From assembly GCA_028274465.1 (NCBI GenBank), contig CM051458.1, positions 30,082,692 to 30,146,691 of the forward strand: a stretch of DNA of 64,000 nt. The letters are read 5' to 3'. The notes under the pieces were generated by a model. The model did no database searches. It was not told the DNA's origin and saw only the letters and a program-made list of their open reading frames with translations. A program made the position numbers and the translations under genes. Origin of the DNA: Plantago ovata. Lineage: Eukaryota; Streptophyta; Magnoliopsida; Lamiales; Plantaginaceae. This document shows, one piece after another, positions 10,353 through 21,966 of the stretch (the stretch's first letter is position 1; every line of letters starts with the position of its first letter).

Positions 10353-12396
10353 CAATGTTTAGAACTTGATAATGTTTATTTTGTTCCATCCATTGTCAGA
10401 AATATTATTTCCATTCCATTGTTAGACAATGTGGGTTTTTCCTTTCGATTTGCGAATAATACTTGTTGTTTTTCATTAAATGATCAGTATTATGGAAAAG
10501 ATTGCTTGGTGAATGGTTTATATATTTTGCAAAGTAGTCTACCTTTATTTCAAATACATAACAAACAACCGTCTTCAAATAGAAAGAATAATCCATCTTA
10601 TCTATGGCATTGTCGGCTAGACCATATCAATGAAACACGGATTCAAAGACTAAGGAAGTTGGACTACTTAGAACCATTTGATTTTGAATCATATGGTACA
10701 TGTGAATCATTTGTTAAGGGTAAGATGACGAACAAACCTTTTGTTGGACAAGGTGTTCGTGCCACTCGCTGCTTAGAGCTCATACATACCGATGTATGTG
10801 GACCTTTTAAAGTCCATGCGCGTGGGGGTTATCCTTACTTCGTTACCTTTACTGACGATTTCTCAAGGTATGGATATATTTATCTTATGAAGAATAAATC
10901 TGAGACCTTTGGGAAATTCAAGGAGTTTAGGAATGAGGTCGATAATGAATTGAACCTAAGGATAGTCACTCTTCGATCAGATCGAGGAGGTGAATACCTT
11001 AGTGAAGAATTTATCGACTACTTGAAGGAAAATGGAATTCAATCGCAATGGACTCCTCCTGGAACACCACAGTTAAATAGTGTGTCTGAGAGGAGGAATC
11101 GAACCCTGTTAGACATGGTAAGATCAATGATTGGATTCTCGACTCTTCCAAAATATCTGTGGGGATATGCACTACAAACTGCAATCTACATTCTGAACCG
11201 TGTACCATCTAAATCAGTGGAGAAAACTCCTTATGAGTTATGGAAGGGAAAGAAGCCCTCACTGGGCTATCTTAGACCTTGGGGCTGTCCTGCGATAGTC
11301 AAAATGATGCTCACTGATAAGTTAGATGCCAAGGGTGTCAAAGTATATTTCACAGGCTATCCTCGTCAGACGAGAGACTATGAATTCTATCATGCTGAAG
11401 ATCACAAGGTGATCGTATCTAGAAACGTCAAATTTTTAGAAGCTGAATACCTCGAAGAAGAGAGGTTAGATGACATGATAGAACTTGAAGAAATTCAAGA
11501 CTTTGACACACGCGAACATGAGGTCTCTAAATCTTCTGATTTGGACTCAAGTTCAGTGGGAGCTTTCGAAGCAGACAAGGGTGATGATATGACACTTGCT
11601 AGGCATGTCATAGTCAGTGGGAGTCCTGTGATTAGATCAACAGTTGAAACCACACCAATAGAACCCGTTGTCAACCAACCTGTGCAACAAGTTGCACAAG
11701 AGCAGCCTCCCACAAGGGAACAGAGTCGCGCCCCGCGACCAGCTGCATCAGTACCCACTGATAATGTTCGTGTTACACGAAGCCAGAAAAGAAAAGCACC
11801 AGAACAAGTCGAGCTCCGTAGGTCGAAGAGGATCCTAAAAGGACCTCAGAAGCAAAGCCTTATGATAGGAGACATCAGTGAACTTGATGTCGGCTTATCA
11901 GATCGGGAAGATCCCGAGACCTACAAAGAGGCAATAATTGATATTGACTCATACAAATGGCAAGAGGCCATGGAATTAGAAATGGATTCAATGTACCAGA
12001 ACCAAGTTTGGAACTTGGTAGACTTGCCCCAAGGGGTTAGACCTATTGGGTGCAAATGGGTCTTTAAACGAAAGACAGATGCCGATGGCAAGGTACAAAC
12101 GCACAAAGCTAGGCTTGTGGCGAAAGGCTACACGCAAAGGTATGGCATCGATTACGATGAAACCTTTTCACCGGTAGAAAAATTGAAGTCCATTCGAATT
12201 CTACTTGCGATAGCTGCCTACTATGATTATGAGATCTGGCAGATGGATGTAAAGACTGCCTTCCTCAATGGCAACCTTGAGGAAGAGGTCTATATGGTAC
12301 AGCCGGAAGGTTTTATTAATAAAACCAGGCCAACTATTGTATGCAAATTACAAAGATCCATCTATGGGCTAAAGCAAGCGTCAAGGAGCTGGAAAT
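10353..12396 (+). CDS. Copia A pol remains: integrase and part of RT
   Basis: Integrase is recognised by the H-H zinc region near 10600, the DDE core (HTDVCGPF near 10785, [11 protein letters not shown] near 10980-11010, TPPGTPQLN near 11055) and the [16 protein letters not shown] tail. A long acidic and proline-rich linker follows (11450-11870), then RT up to [11 protein letters not shown] and [11 protein letters not shown], where copia homology ends at about 12396. RNase H and the 3' LTR are absent from this copy. The closest relative in the window is element B at 23613-25650. Confidence 0.85.
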
Positions 12397-12636
12397 TGGT
12401 GAAAAAAAAAGTCTACATGCATAATAAATCCAGAGAAATAAAAGTTCAATGAATCATAGATTACTTGGATACTGCATATTGCATAGGTTAATCTCTTCAA
12501 CAAAGATATGTACTCATGCCTCAACATATCAACATGCATGCTACATGGATCATAGACTCATAGTAAGAAATCAGCACCTCCATATTATATGAAACTCTAC
12601 CAAGCAACTACTAATTAATATTTTATATCATAGCTA
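12397..12636. other. AT-rich sequence, unassigned
   Basis: About 240 bp after the end of copia A with no recognisable coding sequence, LTR ends or repeat structure. It continues past the solo LTR at 14728 and may be host intergenic DNA. Confidence 0.4.
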
Positions 12637-14722
12637 CGATAGTGTATATGTCCTAGAGACAGTCCTTACTAAGGGCATAGTGCCCTTATAGAGGGCATAT
12701 ATGTACTATTACACAGGTCAACGTAATATAATATATGTTTGTTGCTTTTACTATTGAGTATCGCTTTCATATTTATATTACACCAGGCATGCAGCATGTC
12801 ATATCTCTATTACTGTCTGTATTGATATTAAACATGTCCCCTCGGATAGATGACCGATCACACAGATAGTGGGAGCTATGTGAGTTATCATCTATCCCAA
12901 ACTCTCCCTAGTCGAGGTTCATCTCGGATGTAGGGGTCTGAATGAACCAGACGAGACTAGTATGCGTGGAGGTTATACTTGTTGGAGCAAGTGTGAGCCG
13001 ATCCCACGGCCACGGAACGGATTGTTGGACAATCGAGAAACGTTCCCATAACTGCGCATAGTTGTTCGAAGAAGTATTATCGAACAATGGAAGTACCCAC
13101 CGGACACTCCCATCGATGTATACTCTACACCGAAGTGTCTATGGAACCGGTAAGTTGTCGAAGTGATGCCAGTCGTCCTTTGTACTTATAGGACTTTATC
13201 ATCACATTTGTTGCCCCATATCCTTGGTGGACCCGTCGATGTCAGCTCTGAATAAGCAGTTGACCTAAGACACGATCCAGGATTATGGCTATATACAAAT
13301 GGGGGGGTGATAAGTGATTCTGTGAAGGATTCATCTCTCAAGTGTAGCACAGGAGAGTACTGCTCATAGTCTGCATAGTTGCGTTGGTAAAGTCACTGGC
13401 CAGTGCAAATGATATATTATGATGGTCATAAGTATATCTTAACCAAGCAACTCCCTGAGACGCCCGTGGATGTATTATTGGGATAGGCACTTCATCGATC
13501 CTAGATGCATTCGAGCAAGTCAGATGAAGGGACGTTACCATCGCCGCGTTGAGCGCAACAGACTTCGCAACGAAAGGGTTAGCTTTGAGAAACCTCTCAA
13601 ACGTCCTCATGTATTAATATTGCAAATGGAACCGTCTAGGAATTCAAGGTTGCCTAGTCTAGGACTTGCTTAATACGATGAGGCCCTATGGGTCACACTA
13701 TGTGGTGATTCAGCCTATCAGAATATCCTTGAAGATGGAATCACAATTAATTTGGAATTAATTGTGATTGATGGATTATAATTGATTTGGAATTAATTAT
13801 AATATTTGGTGGCTCAATTAATGATTCGAAATTAGTAATTGAATTGGCTAATTAATTGTATTTTATGTAAATACAATTAAAGATTATATTTTTGAAATAT
13901 AATAGAGGTTTGATTTGAAAGGATATGTTAATTTAGAATTAACATATGCACTTGGACAAAATTTACTTGGAGTTTGAATTGCCTTAGAACTATAAGTGGG
14001 TCCCAAAATTGGGACCCACCTATCTCCCGTAGGACTGGGCGCTCGCGCGCGTTAGCTAGATAGGGGAAGGAGTTCGACTCCTTCCTTTATTAAAAGTCCA
14101 AGGGATAAGTTAGATTTTTCTGATTGAGTTTTAATTTGATTGAGAATGAATCTAAACTTGATATTGGTTTCCTTGTGCGATAAGAATTAGATTATTATTC
14201 CTTTACGAAGTCTAATTGCTTATGCTTTAGGCTTCTATTGACTACTATATATAGTAGACTATTAGAGAGTTTTTGAGATACAGTTAAATAGACTTTGACA
14301 GTCATTCTACCCAGTTTTCTTAGAGAAAATAAAAACTCTCCCCTCCTCTATAGCCACCCGCGCACGCCACCTCTGCCGGAGGAATTGCCGCCCCGTCTTC
14401 TTGGTCACACAAAGAATATCCTAGCATTATTCCGATAGGCTGTTCATCCGTGGATACCAAGGTTGAGGTTCTAGGAGCTGGAAACTAACTCTTATTGTCT
14501 TGCAGATAATCAGAGTATTGCAGATATCTTCGACTTCGGCGAAGGAGAAGATACACCGGATTATTACGAAGACCTGGAAGCTGCTTTGGAAGTAAGGTTA
14601 GTCTTCTAATTGACGTGTTTATATATATACGACATATACATAATCAATTAACCTGTATGTTAAGAAATTTTTTGAAATTCCGCTGCGTACCCTAGGGGTA
14701 ACTCTGACCGTATTTTCTTACA
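12637..14722 (+). repeat. Solo LTR, copia A/B family
   Basis: About 2086 bp matching both LTRs of element B end to end, with no internal sequence on either side. AGCTA precedes it (12632-12636) and follows it (14723-14727), the five-base target duplication of a single insertion. A solo LTR arises by recombination between the two LTRs of a full element. The CCGTGGATACCAAGGT motif is at 14448-14463. It diverges from element B's LTRs by a few percent by eye. Confidence 0.9.
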
Positions 14723-14727
14723 AGCTA

Positions 14728-15641
14728 CACGTGCATTTATCTACTTTGAGAAAGAACTCAACGACATAAAAATAATATAGCAACGGTTAAAGAACCACAT
14801 GGTAAAATCACATTTAACAGCTCCAACAGAATATGAAAGACATCTTTTAGACTATAGATATATCTCAAATGCATCGTTCGTGGAATGAATCATATTTTGT
14901 ACTGCTCCAACAGAATATGAAAGGCAGCTTTTAGACTATAGATATATCTCAAATGCATCGTTCGTGGAATGAATCATATTTTGTACTATGTAAATAAAGT
15001 GTAAGGAATTGGCAAAAGACCAAAGAATACGTACCTCGCTCAATAACGACCGAGAAATATTCACTAATATTTGGAAAAATACGCCAAGCTAAACATAAAT
15101 CAGGCGCGATACTGTAGAAATTAATATTTAACTAGCTGAGCACCAATTGATTTTGATTTCAGCTAGAGTACGGACGTGTGCTGCTTTACTTCTCAAAAGA
15201 ACGGTTGCAAAAAAAAATGTAATTTTCTTTCGAAATCTTTCACAACTCTAGAAAATAATTTTTGTAAAGAAAATTGTTTGCATCAAAGAAATGGCTGGAA
15301 ATAATCCTTTAGATTGTTGGAAATTCTGGGTAGATACAAACAAACAAACGTTAATGAAAACACCAATATTGCGAGTCATGCAATTACACATTTTTCCTAA
15401 AGGATTATTCGCCTAACGGTCGAACTCCTCCCAGGATTAAACGCACTCTTCGGTTTATAAACTAGATATCAGTGACTCGGCAGAAATAAAAAAGATTTAG
15501 GCCACATAATTTCTTGATAAAAAACTGTTTTGAGAAGAGATTTTCTAAGAAGATAAATAACTGTGTACTGTGTTATGTGTCTGATTTGCACTCAAGACAA
15601 ATCCAACCATCAATATATACCATATGATATAAGACCAACTA
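14728..15641. other. Unassigned sequence between solo LTR and Tat1
   Basis: About 900 bp of AT-rich DNA without a convincing open frame, LTR or RNA gene. It holds an 84-bp tandem duplication (14820-14987). The Tat1 3' LTR begins at 15642, so this and 12397-12636 are the best candidates for the pre-insertion background. An old, decayed repeat cannot be excluded. Confidence 0.4.
14820..14987. repeat. 84-bp tandem duplication
   Basis: Two adjacent copies, 14820-14903 and 14904-14987, starting GCTCCAACAGAATATGAAAG and ending TTTTGTACT, differ at only two or three bases, so the duplication is recent relative to its surroundings. Confidence 0.85.
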
Positions 15642-16498
15642 TGTTGAAGGGTAATTCGTACTTCTTTCTAAGTTCGCAATGGATCGTCAATCTAAGCTAA
15701 TCTAGTTCTTCTTCATGTAGTGTTCCTCTTGAATAGGTAATGAACCTTCTCGTAGCTTCCTCGTACCTAAAATATACTGGAGGGGGGGGGTTAGTGTCTC
15801 TTGCCCGGTCAGTAAGATATCAGACCGGAGTGACGACTTTACGAGTAGGGAGTTGTGAGGCTTCCCTAGTACGAGTAGTAAATGTGGTGGGTGAGTGGTA
15901 GGTGAGAGGTGTTAATGCTTACTGTTGAGTAGTGAATGAAGCCTTTATATACTTGTAGACTTTTATGGTCAGGTCGCGTAGGATCATGACACGTGTACGA
16001 CTGAGATTGAGGCCTTCCTTGGCCCAAGCACATTAAGGAGGTCCATGGGCCTTGGCCCAAGTATCTTGGCTAGGGTTGAGAGGGCACCCTAGACTTTTCG
16101 GGGCCCACGACGTAATCCGGATGGCTGGTCCCACAGGGAGCGACCATGGCTGGTCGCCCAGGGTCCTCGAGCCTCCCTTGTACGTAGGTGGTCCGAGTAG
16201 TGTCCTGCCTAGTTTCTCTCAAAGAGCGTTACCTTGACGTAAGGTCCTCCTCGAGCCATAGAGATGCTCCTCGAGCCCTAAAGACGCTCCTCGATCTGGA
16301 TGTCTGCTCTATCCTTGTGATGAGCTTATTTTGAGGGTTGGCCTCCTAGTGATGGTCGGACCCTATGTTGGACGAACCACACCTTAGTGACATACTTGGG
16401 TGTGGTCGCGCCCCTTGAGGGACGGCCTATGATGCTTTGTCGCGCTCTTAGACCGCTCCAGTTCGTACATGCGGACTGAACATATTTCAACACTAACA
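15642..16498 (-). repeat. 3' LTR of Tat1
   Basis: About 857 bp, plus-strand ends TGTTGAAGGG and ACACTAACA. It is homologous to the 753-bp Tat2 LTRs but longer and clearly diverged, as expected for an older copy. A purine-rich tract (minus strand) follows at 16499-16515, which marks this as the 3' LTR of a minus-strand element. Confidence 0.9.
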
Positions 16499-16515
16499 TA
16501 TGTCCCCCTAGTTTC
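16499..16515 (-). other. Polypurine tract of Tat1
   Basis: Minus strand reads GGAAACTAGGGGGACATA directly before the LTR. The same tract adjoins the Tat2 3' LTR at 32756-32772, supporting its role as plus-strand primer. Confidence 0.8.
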
Positions 16516-16758
16516 CAAGTATCTTTGTAGAACATAGTTGAGGAACTACGTTGAAGTAGAGGTCGAGCAGAGCCTCGACTAGTAGTGGGCGAAAAAAGAT
16601 TTCCGTATTCGCACCTTGGTATCTTTCTCTCCTCCTATCTCTCCCTCCCCCCCTTTTTATAGGGTGCGAGCAGACGTTGCTCGGACCTTATGAAAAGAGG
16701 TATGTTTGCTGGGCAGAGATCGGATCCGGGTAAGCATCCCTTGGTGGAATGGAACGAC

Positions 16759-17060
16759 TTGCCAATTATCTCGAGGAGAGATAATTTTGAGAGTGTCGTG
16801 GAAAGACTTCATGCCGCTTTTTTCTTGCCAATTATCTCGAGGAGAGATAATTTTGAGAGTGTCGTGGAACGACTTCATGCCGCTTTTTTCTTGCCAATTA
16901 TCTCGAGGAGAGATAATTTTGAGAGTGTCGTGGAACGACTTCATGCCGCTTTTTTCTTGCCAATTATCTCGAGGAGAGATAATTTTGAGAGTGTCGTGGA
17001 ACGACTTCATGCCGCTTTTTTCTTGCCAATTATCTCGAGGAGAGATAATTCTGAGAGTGG
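16759..17060. repeat. 66-bp tandem repeat with internal hairpin, Tat1
   Basis: About 4.6 almost identical units start at 16759, 16825, 16891, 16957 and 17023. Each holds an inverted repeat ATTATCTC-GAGGA-GAGATAAT. Tat2 has three 67-bp units in the same place (33008-33205) whose hairpin is AGTATCTC-GCGGA-GAGATACT. The array lies between the 3' LTR and the promoter of the plus-strand gene. Long open frames across it are due to the repeat length being a multiple of three. Confidence 0.9.
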
Positions 17061-17340
17061 CTACTCGATCCACTGTTGCCGATCCGCCTAAGTTTTCTCC
17101 TCGGGGAGGTAGTTGCTCGTCGCTCCGTTATTATTTCTCGTGACGTGGTCTTCGCTCCTCGCGTTACCTGGTGTAGCTAGGTAATCCGCGTTTATCCTGG
17201 AAGGGTACTCAGAGCGGGAGCACGGAGGGCAAATTCGTAAAATCGTCTGGCGGATGCGATCTGGGCCGTTGATAGTGGCCACGTGTTCGATCCGGATGGA
17301 GCGAGGGCATGCGACGGTTCGTATCCCCGAGATACCCTTC

Positions 17341-17348
17341 TATAAATA
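17341..17348 (+). promoter_or_regulatory. TATA box of the plus-strand gene in Tat1
   Basis: TATAAATA is preceded by CGAGATACCCTTC and followed by CACACTTTTCGCAA about 30 bases on, a likely start region. Tat2 has the same arrangement at 33563-33570, and the surroundings are well conserved between copies. Confidence 0.6.
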
Positions 17349-18149
17349 GGCTAATACTTGGTCATTCCACACTTTTCGCAACCCAAACACTCAGAGCAAA
17401 AAGAAAGAGCGAGGAGCATATTTCAGTGATCGACGAGCAAGTTGATCGTGACAAGAAAAGCGCGAGGAGCAGATTCCATTGTCCAGAATCCATCTTTTCA
17501 GGCGAACTTCAGTTTTTCCGGCTTCCTTTCCGGCTTCCATCCTTCCAACTCTTAATACCACGTAAGTTTTCGCACCTACATTGCTGTTATTTGCCTTTAT
17601 TCGCCTTTAATCGCTTCTTTTTTTGCTTGAATTCTCTTTTTTTTTGCTTTCGATTTTATTCCAATGCTCTGCTTCCCCTTATTATCGCCTGAAATTCCGT
17701 CGGTGGGCGGCGGCCTTTGGACGGTCATGGACTTAAAACTTGTAAACGGACATGTAGAAACCCGATTCCATTATAATTGTATGTCTTGATAGACTTGCAT
17801 GGCCGTAGGATGACTCCCCTTTTATTATGCCTTTTTATTTTTACTGTAACCCCCATTGCCTCCTCCTTAGAATTTGGCCGTAAATGTAACTGTAGGAACT
17901 CTGTTTTTTCGAGCGGTTGGTCGCTCGTGTGGCTTCTCGCTCTTTTATGTATGCTAGCATGCTTGCCTGTTCGCTCTTATCCGTTTCGAGCGGTTGGTCG
18001 CTCCGTAGTATAACTTCTTAAATGTGCTCTTTTTCCCCTGTTCTTTTGAGATTTTTCTCCGTTCGGGAGGTCGAACGTAATAAATATACCTAAACGGACC
18101 TCTCGGACTATCACACACCATCCTAATTCCTTCTTTGCCCACCTTTAGG

Positions 18150-18862
18150 ATGTCCGAGAGGAGCGACGATAGTCAGAACTAGTCGGCCGCCGGAGAGTAT
18201 GGGAGCGACCATACTACGTCGCCTGATACGTCAGATGTATCGGCGACCTTTCTAGACGATACGATGGAGCAAGATGCTGGGTCCGAGGAGCTCCAAGTTG
18301 AGCACGACGGCGAGGAGGAGGCATCTGAAGGTGAAGAAGGGGGCCATGCTAACGCCGATGAGGAGGATGAAGATACAGAGAGCGAGGAGGATCTGTATCA
18401 GCTGGTGAGCCGCAAGAGGCGTCGCACTGAAGATGATGACTTCATCGATGACCGGACCGAGGAGGAAGGCGGTCCCTCAAATCATGGGGTGTCCGCGGAG
18501 CTGATCACTCGCGCTGCCCAAGTACATGGCCGCAATTACGGGGCAGTTAATGTGGTCCCTCCTGCTGAGATCAGGATCGAGGACATGGACGACACTGATA
18601 GGCCAGAGTTGGCTTTGTCGCTTTACGAGGAAGGTGACCACTCGGTCCAACGAGGAAAAGGCCCGGTTCCTGTGCAAATCATTGATAGCGAGGACACTGA
18701 TGAGGAGAGGGACGAGGATGATGACGCTACCTCTCCTCGAACTAGTCCACCACCGAAGAGGGTTAGGTTCCCGCCTCAAACTATTAGGAGGGCCGTAATC
18801 ACTGATGAGGAGGAGGAGGTTCCCTTGGCGATCACGGATGTGAACAGGGATGAAGCTGGTCC
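18150..18862 (+). CDS. Plus-strand Tat gene, exon 2 first part (Tat1 copy)
   Basis: Sense for this gene is opposite to the rest of the element. The exon begins after a splice acceptor (CCACCTTTAG, 18139-18148) and carries ATG at 18150. It encodes an acidic N-terminal region with a basic patch SRKRRR resembling a nuclear localisation signal. The exon is interrupted at 18863 by copia B and resumes at 28829. A donor-like CCACGTAAGT at 17562 suggests a leader intron. The Tat1 copy is broken by about two or three changes plus the insertion. Tat2's copy is at 34440-37742. Confidence 0.7.
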
Positions 18863-20948
18863 TGATAGTGTATATGTCCTAGAGACAGTCCTTACTAAGG
18901 GCATAGTGCCCTTATAGAGGACATATATGTACTATTACACAGGTCAACGTAATATAATATATGTTTGTTGCTTTTACTATTGACTATCACTATCATATTT
19001 ATATTACACCAGGCATGCAGCATGTCATATCTCTATTACTGTCTGTATTGATATTAAACATGTCCCCTCGGATAGATGACCGATCACACAGATTGTGGGA
19101 GCTATGTGAGTTATCATCTATCCCAAACTCTCCCTAGTCGAGGTTCATCTCGGATGTGGGGGTCTGAATGAACCAGACGAGACTAGTATGTGTGGAGGTT
19201 ATACTTGTTGGAGCAAGTGTGAGTCGATCCCACGGTCACGGAACGGATTGTTGGACAATCGAGAAACGTTCCCATAACTGCGCATAGTTGTTCGAAGAAG
19301 CTTTATCGAACAATGGAAGTACCCATCGGAGACTCCCATCGATGTATACTCTACACCGAAGTGTCTATGGGAACCGGTGAGTTGTCGAAGTGATACCAGT
19401 CGTCCTTTGTACTTACAGGACTTTATCATCACATTTGTTTCCCCATATCCTTGGTGGACCCGTCGATGTCAGCTCTGAATAAGCAGCTGACCTAAGACAC
19501 GATCCAGGATTATGGCTACATACAAATGGGGATGATAAGTGATTCTGTGAAGGATTCATCTCTCAAGTGTAGCACAGGAGAGCATTGCTCATAGTCTGCA
19601 TAGTTGTGTTGGTAAAGTCACTGGCCAGTGCAAAAGATATATTATGATGGTCATAAGTATATCTTAACCAAGCAACTCCCTGAGACGCCCGTGGATGTAT
19701 TATTGGGATAGACACTTCATCGATCCTAGATACATTCGAGCAAGTCAGATGAAGGGACGTTACCATCGCCGCGTTGAGCGCAACAGGCTTCGCAACGAAA
19801 GGGTTAGCTTTGAAAAACATCTCAAACGTCCTCACGTATTAATATTGCAAATGGAACCGTCTAGGAATTCCATGTTGCCTAGTCTAGGACTTGCTTAATA
19901 CGATGAGGCCCTATGGGTCACACTATGTGGTGATTCAGCTTATCAGAATATCCTTGAAGATGGAATCGCAATTAATTTGGAATTAATTGTGATTGATGGA
20001 TTATAATTGATTTGGAATTAATTATAATATTTGGTGGCTCAATTAATGATTTGGAATTATTAATTGAATTGGCTAATTAATTGTATTTTATGTAAATACA
20101 ATTAAAGATTATATTTTGAAAATATAATGGAGGTTTGATTTGAAAGGATATGTTAATTTAGAATTAACATATGCACTTGGGCAAAATCTACTTTGAGTTT
20201 GAATTGCCTTAGAAATATAAGTGGGTCCCAAAATTGGGACCCACCTCCCGTAGGACAAGGCGCGCGCGCGCGTGGCTTGGTAAGGGGAAGGAGTTCGACT
20301 CCTTCCTCTATTAGAAGTCCAAAGGATAAGTTAGATTTTCCTGATTGAGTTTTGATTTGATTGGGAATGAATCTAGACTTGATATTGGTTTCTTTGTGCG
20401 ATAAGAATTAGATTCTTATTCCTTTACGAAATCTAATTGCTTATGCTTTAGGCTTCTATAGACTACTATATATAGTAGACTATTAGAGAGCTTTTGACAC
20501 ACACAGTTTCAGACATAGACTTTCAAAGTTATTCTACCCAGTTTTCTTAGAGAAAATAAAAAGCTCTCCCCTCCTCTTAGCCACCCGCGCGCGCCACCTC
20601 ACCGGAGGAATGGTCGCCCCGTCTTCTTGGTCAAACAAAGAATATCCTAGCATTTTTCTGATAGGCTGTTCATCCGTGGATACCAAGGTTGAGGTTCTAG
20701 GAGCTGGAAACTAACTCTTATTGTCTTGCAGATATACAGAGTATTGTAGATATCTTCGACTTCGACGAAGGAGAAGATACACCGGAATATTACGAAGACT
20801 TGGAAGCTGCTTTGGAAGTAAGGTTAGTCTTCTAATTGGCGTGTTTATATATATACGACATATGCATAATCAATTAACCTGTATGTTAAGAAATTTTTTG
20901 AAATTCCGCTGCGTACCCTAGGGGTAACTCTGACCATATTTTCTTACA
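18863..20948 (+). repeat. 5' LTR of copia B
   Basis: Starts TGATAGTGTATATG and ends ATTTTCTTACA, 2086 bp, same length as the solo LTR. Towards its right end are CCGTGGATACCAAGGT (20674-20689), an acceptor-like TTGTCTTGCAG (ending 20731) and a donor-like GAAGTAAGG (20816-20824) that frame a short acidic open stretch. Confidence 0.92.
20732..20835 (+). CDS. Short acidic open stretch in copia B LTR
   Basis: Between a strong acceptor-like site and a donor-like GTAAGG, one frame reads a run of acidic residues (IVDIFDFDEGEDTPEYYEDL) and stops shortly after the donor. The solo LTR and the 3' LTR carry it nearly unchanged. Copia C has an unrelated-looking but also acidic stretch at the same place. 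It may be a leader exon rather than a protein; no start codon is seen in this frame. Confidence 0.3.
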
Positions 20949-20949
20949 G

Positions 20950-20965
20950 TGGTATCAGAGTGAGG
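20950..20965 (+). other. Primer-binding site of copia B (initiator tRNA-Met)
   Basis: TGGTATCAGAGTGAGG begins one base after the 5' LTR. TGGTATCAGAG is the classic copia PBS complementary to the 3' end of initiator tRNA-Met. Confidence 0.85.
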
Positions 20966-21130
20966 TTAATTGATTACGTATGTACGTATATATATTGTAT
21001 GATTTTGTAGATATGTGGATGCAATTGATTCTATGATTAATTCGATTTTCAAAAGTTTTGTTTTTATGTAAATTTAGAATTTATATTTTTCAAAAAAAAA
21101 AAAAATTTTAATATATATATATATTTTTTG

Positions 21131-21268
21131 GACCGGACCGCCTGCGCGACGCAGGCGGCGGGCGCCTGCGGCACCGCAGGCGCCCGTGTGCCGCGGGTAC
21201 ACGGGGCCTGCGGACGCAGGCCGGGCGCCCGGGGCCGCGGGTACCGTGGGGACGGGACCGTCCCACGT
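21131..21268 (+). other. GC-rich hairpin cluster in copia B leader
   Basis: Three consecutive strong hairpins: CCGCCTGCG with CGCAGGCGG (21138-21158), a roughly 11-12 bp stem at 21160-21185 (GGGCGCCTGCG arm), and GGCCTGCG with CGCAGGCC (21205-21222). It corresponds to the GC-rich block at 7883-8062 in copia A. Confidence 0.75.
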
Positions 21269-21278
21269 TTTCAAAAAA

Positions 21279-21352
<74 letters not shown>
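21269..21352. repeat. Poly(A) plus (TA)n simple repeat
   Basis: A run of about 25 A is followed by some 27 TA dinucleotides in the copia B leader. Element A has only a short remnant at 8070-8083, so it is a lineage-specific expansion. Confidence 0.95.
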
Positions 21353-21815
21353 CCGGGTTAGACCCAAAATCGAATTTTTTGAGGATTGAATTTTTTATTT
21401 GGAATATAAATATGACTTAATTGTAATTGTTTTAAACTAGAGGGGTTAAATTTAATTAGTATAAAGTTAAAGGGCTTATTTGTAATTTATCAATTTATTA
21501 TTTATTGCAAATTAGTCCTTCTACTTTTGAATTTTAGATTTAACACCTCCAAGGTTTTTAAAATTACAATTAAGTCCTTCGGGTTTTCGAAAATTGCTAC
21601 TTGGTCAATAGAATTTTCGATTATTCAATCTAGTCCAAATTTTCAATTATTTCATAGAGATTATAAGTATGGGATTATAATTTTCATAATGAAATTATGA
21701 AGTCATTTGTCATCCACACAGGCTACTACTTGTTTCATATGCTCTATATGCTATTTTTTGACAATGCATGTTTAAATACCAAGTATTTTACATTCCGTTC
21801 GACCGCTATGCATGC

Positions 21816-21966
21816 GAGGGTAGGCGGCGCCCTCTTATATGTCGGACCGAATATTTATGTATGGGTAGGCGGCACCCATTATGTGCTTGACCGCGTTTAG
21901 AACTAGAATGGATAGGCGGCATCCATTACGTGTAGCCCGTTCATGCAAGATGGGTAGGCGGCGCCC
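21816..21966 (+). other. Array of four hairpins with shared TAGGCGGC loop, copia B leader
   Basis: Counterpart of the array in copia A: GAGGG/CCCTC at 21816-21834, ATGGG/CCCAT at 21861-21879, AATGGA/TCCATT at 21907-21927 and GGG/CCC at 21952-21966, all around TAGGCGGCR. All arms and loops agree with copy A although spacer sequence has changed. Confidence 0.75.

Larger units (their letters stand above)
7883..12396 (+). mobile_element. Ty1/copia element A, internal portion (truncated)
   Basis: Internal part of a copia element of the same family as complete element B: leader, gag, protease, integrase and part of RT align along their length with 21180-25640. Its 5' LTR and first leader bases lie left of copia C, outside the window, and its right end abuts unrelated AT-rich sequence at 12397. 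It is broken and incomplete. The solo LTR at 12637-14722 belongs to the same family but has its own target duplication, so it is a separate insertion. Confidence 0.85.

Noticed and set aside
13338-13673. Matched short open frames in copia LTRs (also 19563-19898)
   Set aside because: They recur only because the LTR copies are homologous; frame is lost in the 3' LTR copy, so there is no sign of coding constraint.
16759-17060. Possible CRISPR-like array of regular repeats
   Set aside because: Units are contiguous without distinct spacers, and the host is a plant; it is an ordinary tandem repeat.
16657-17143. Three open frames of 130-145 codons on both strands
   Set aside because: They arise because the 66-bp tandem unit is a multiple of three with no stop in several frames; unit identity is at DNA level.
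21128-21389. Plus-strand frames running through poly(A) and (TA)n into Lys and Ile-Tyr repeats
   Set aside because: Simple-sequence translation, absent from copia A.
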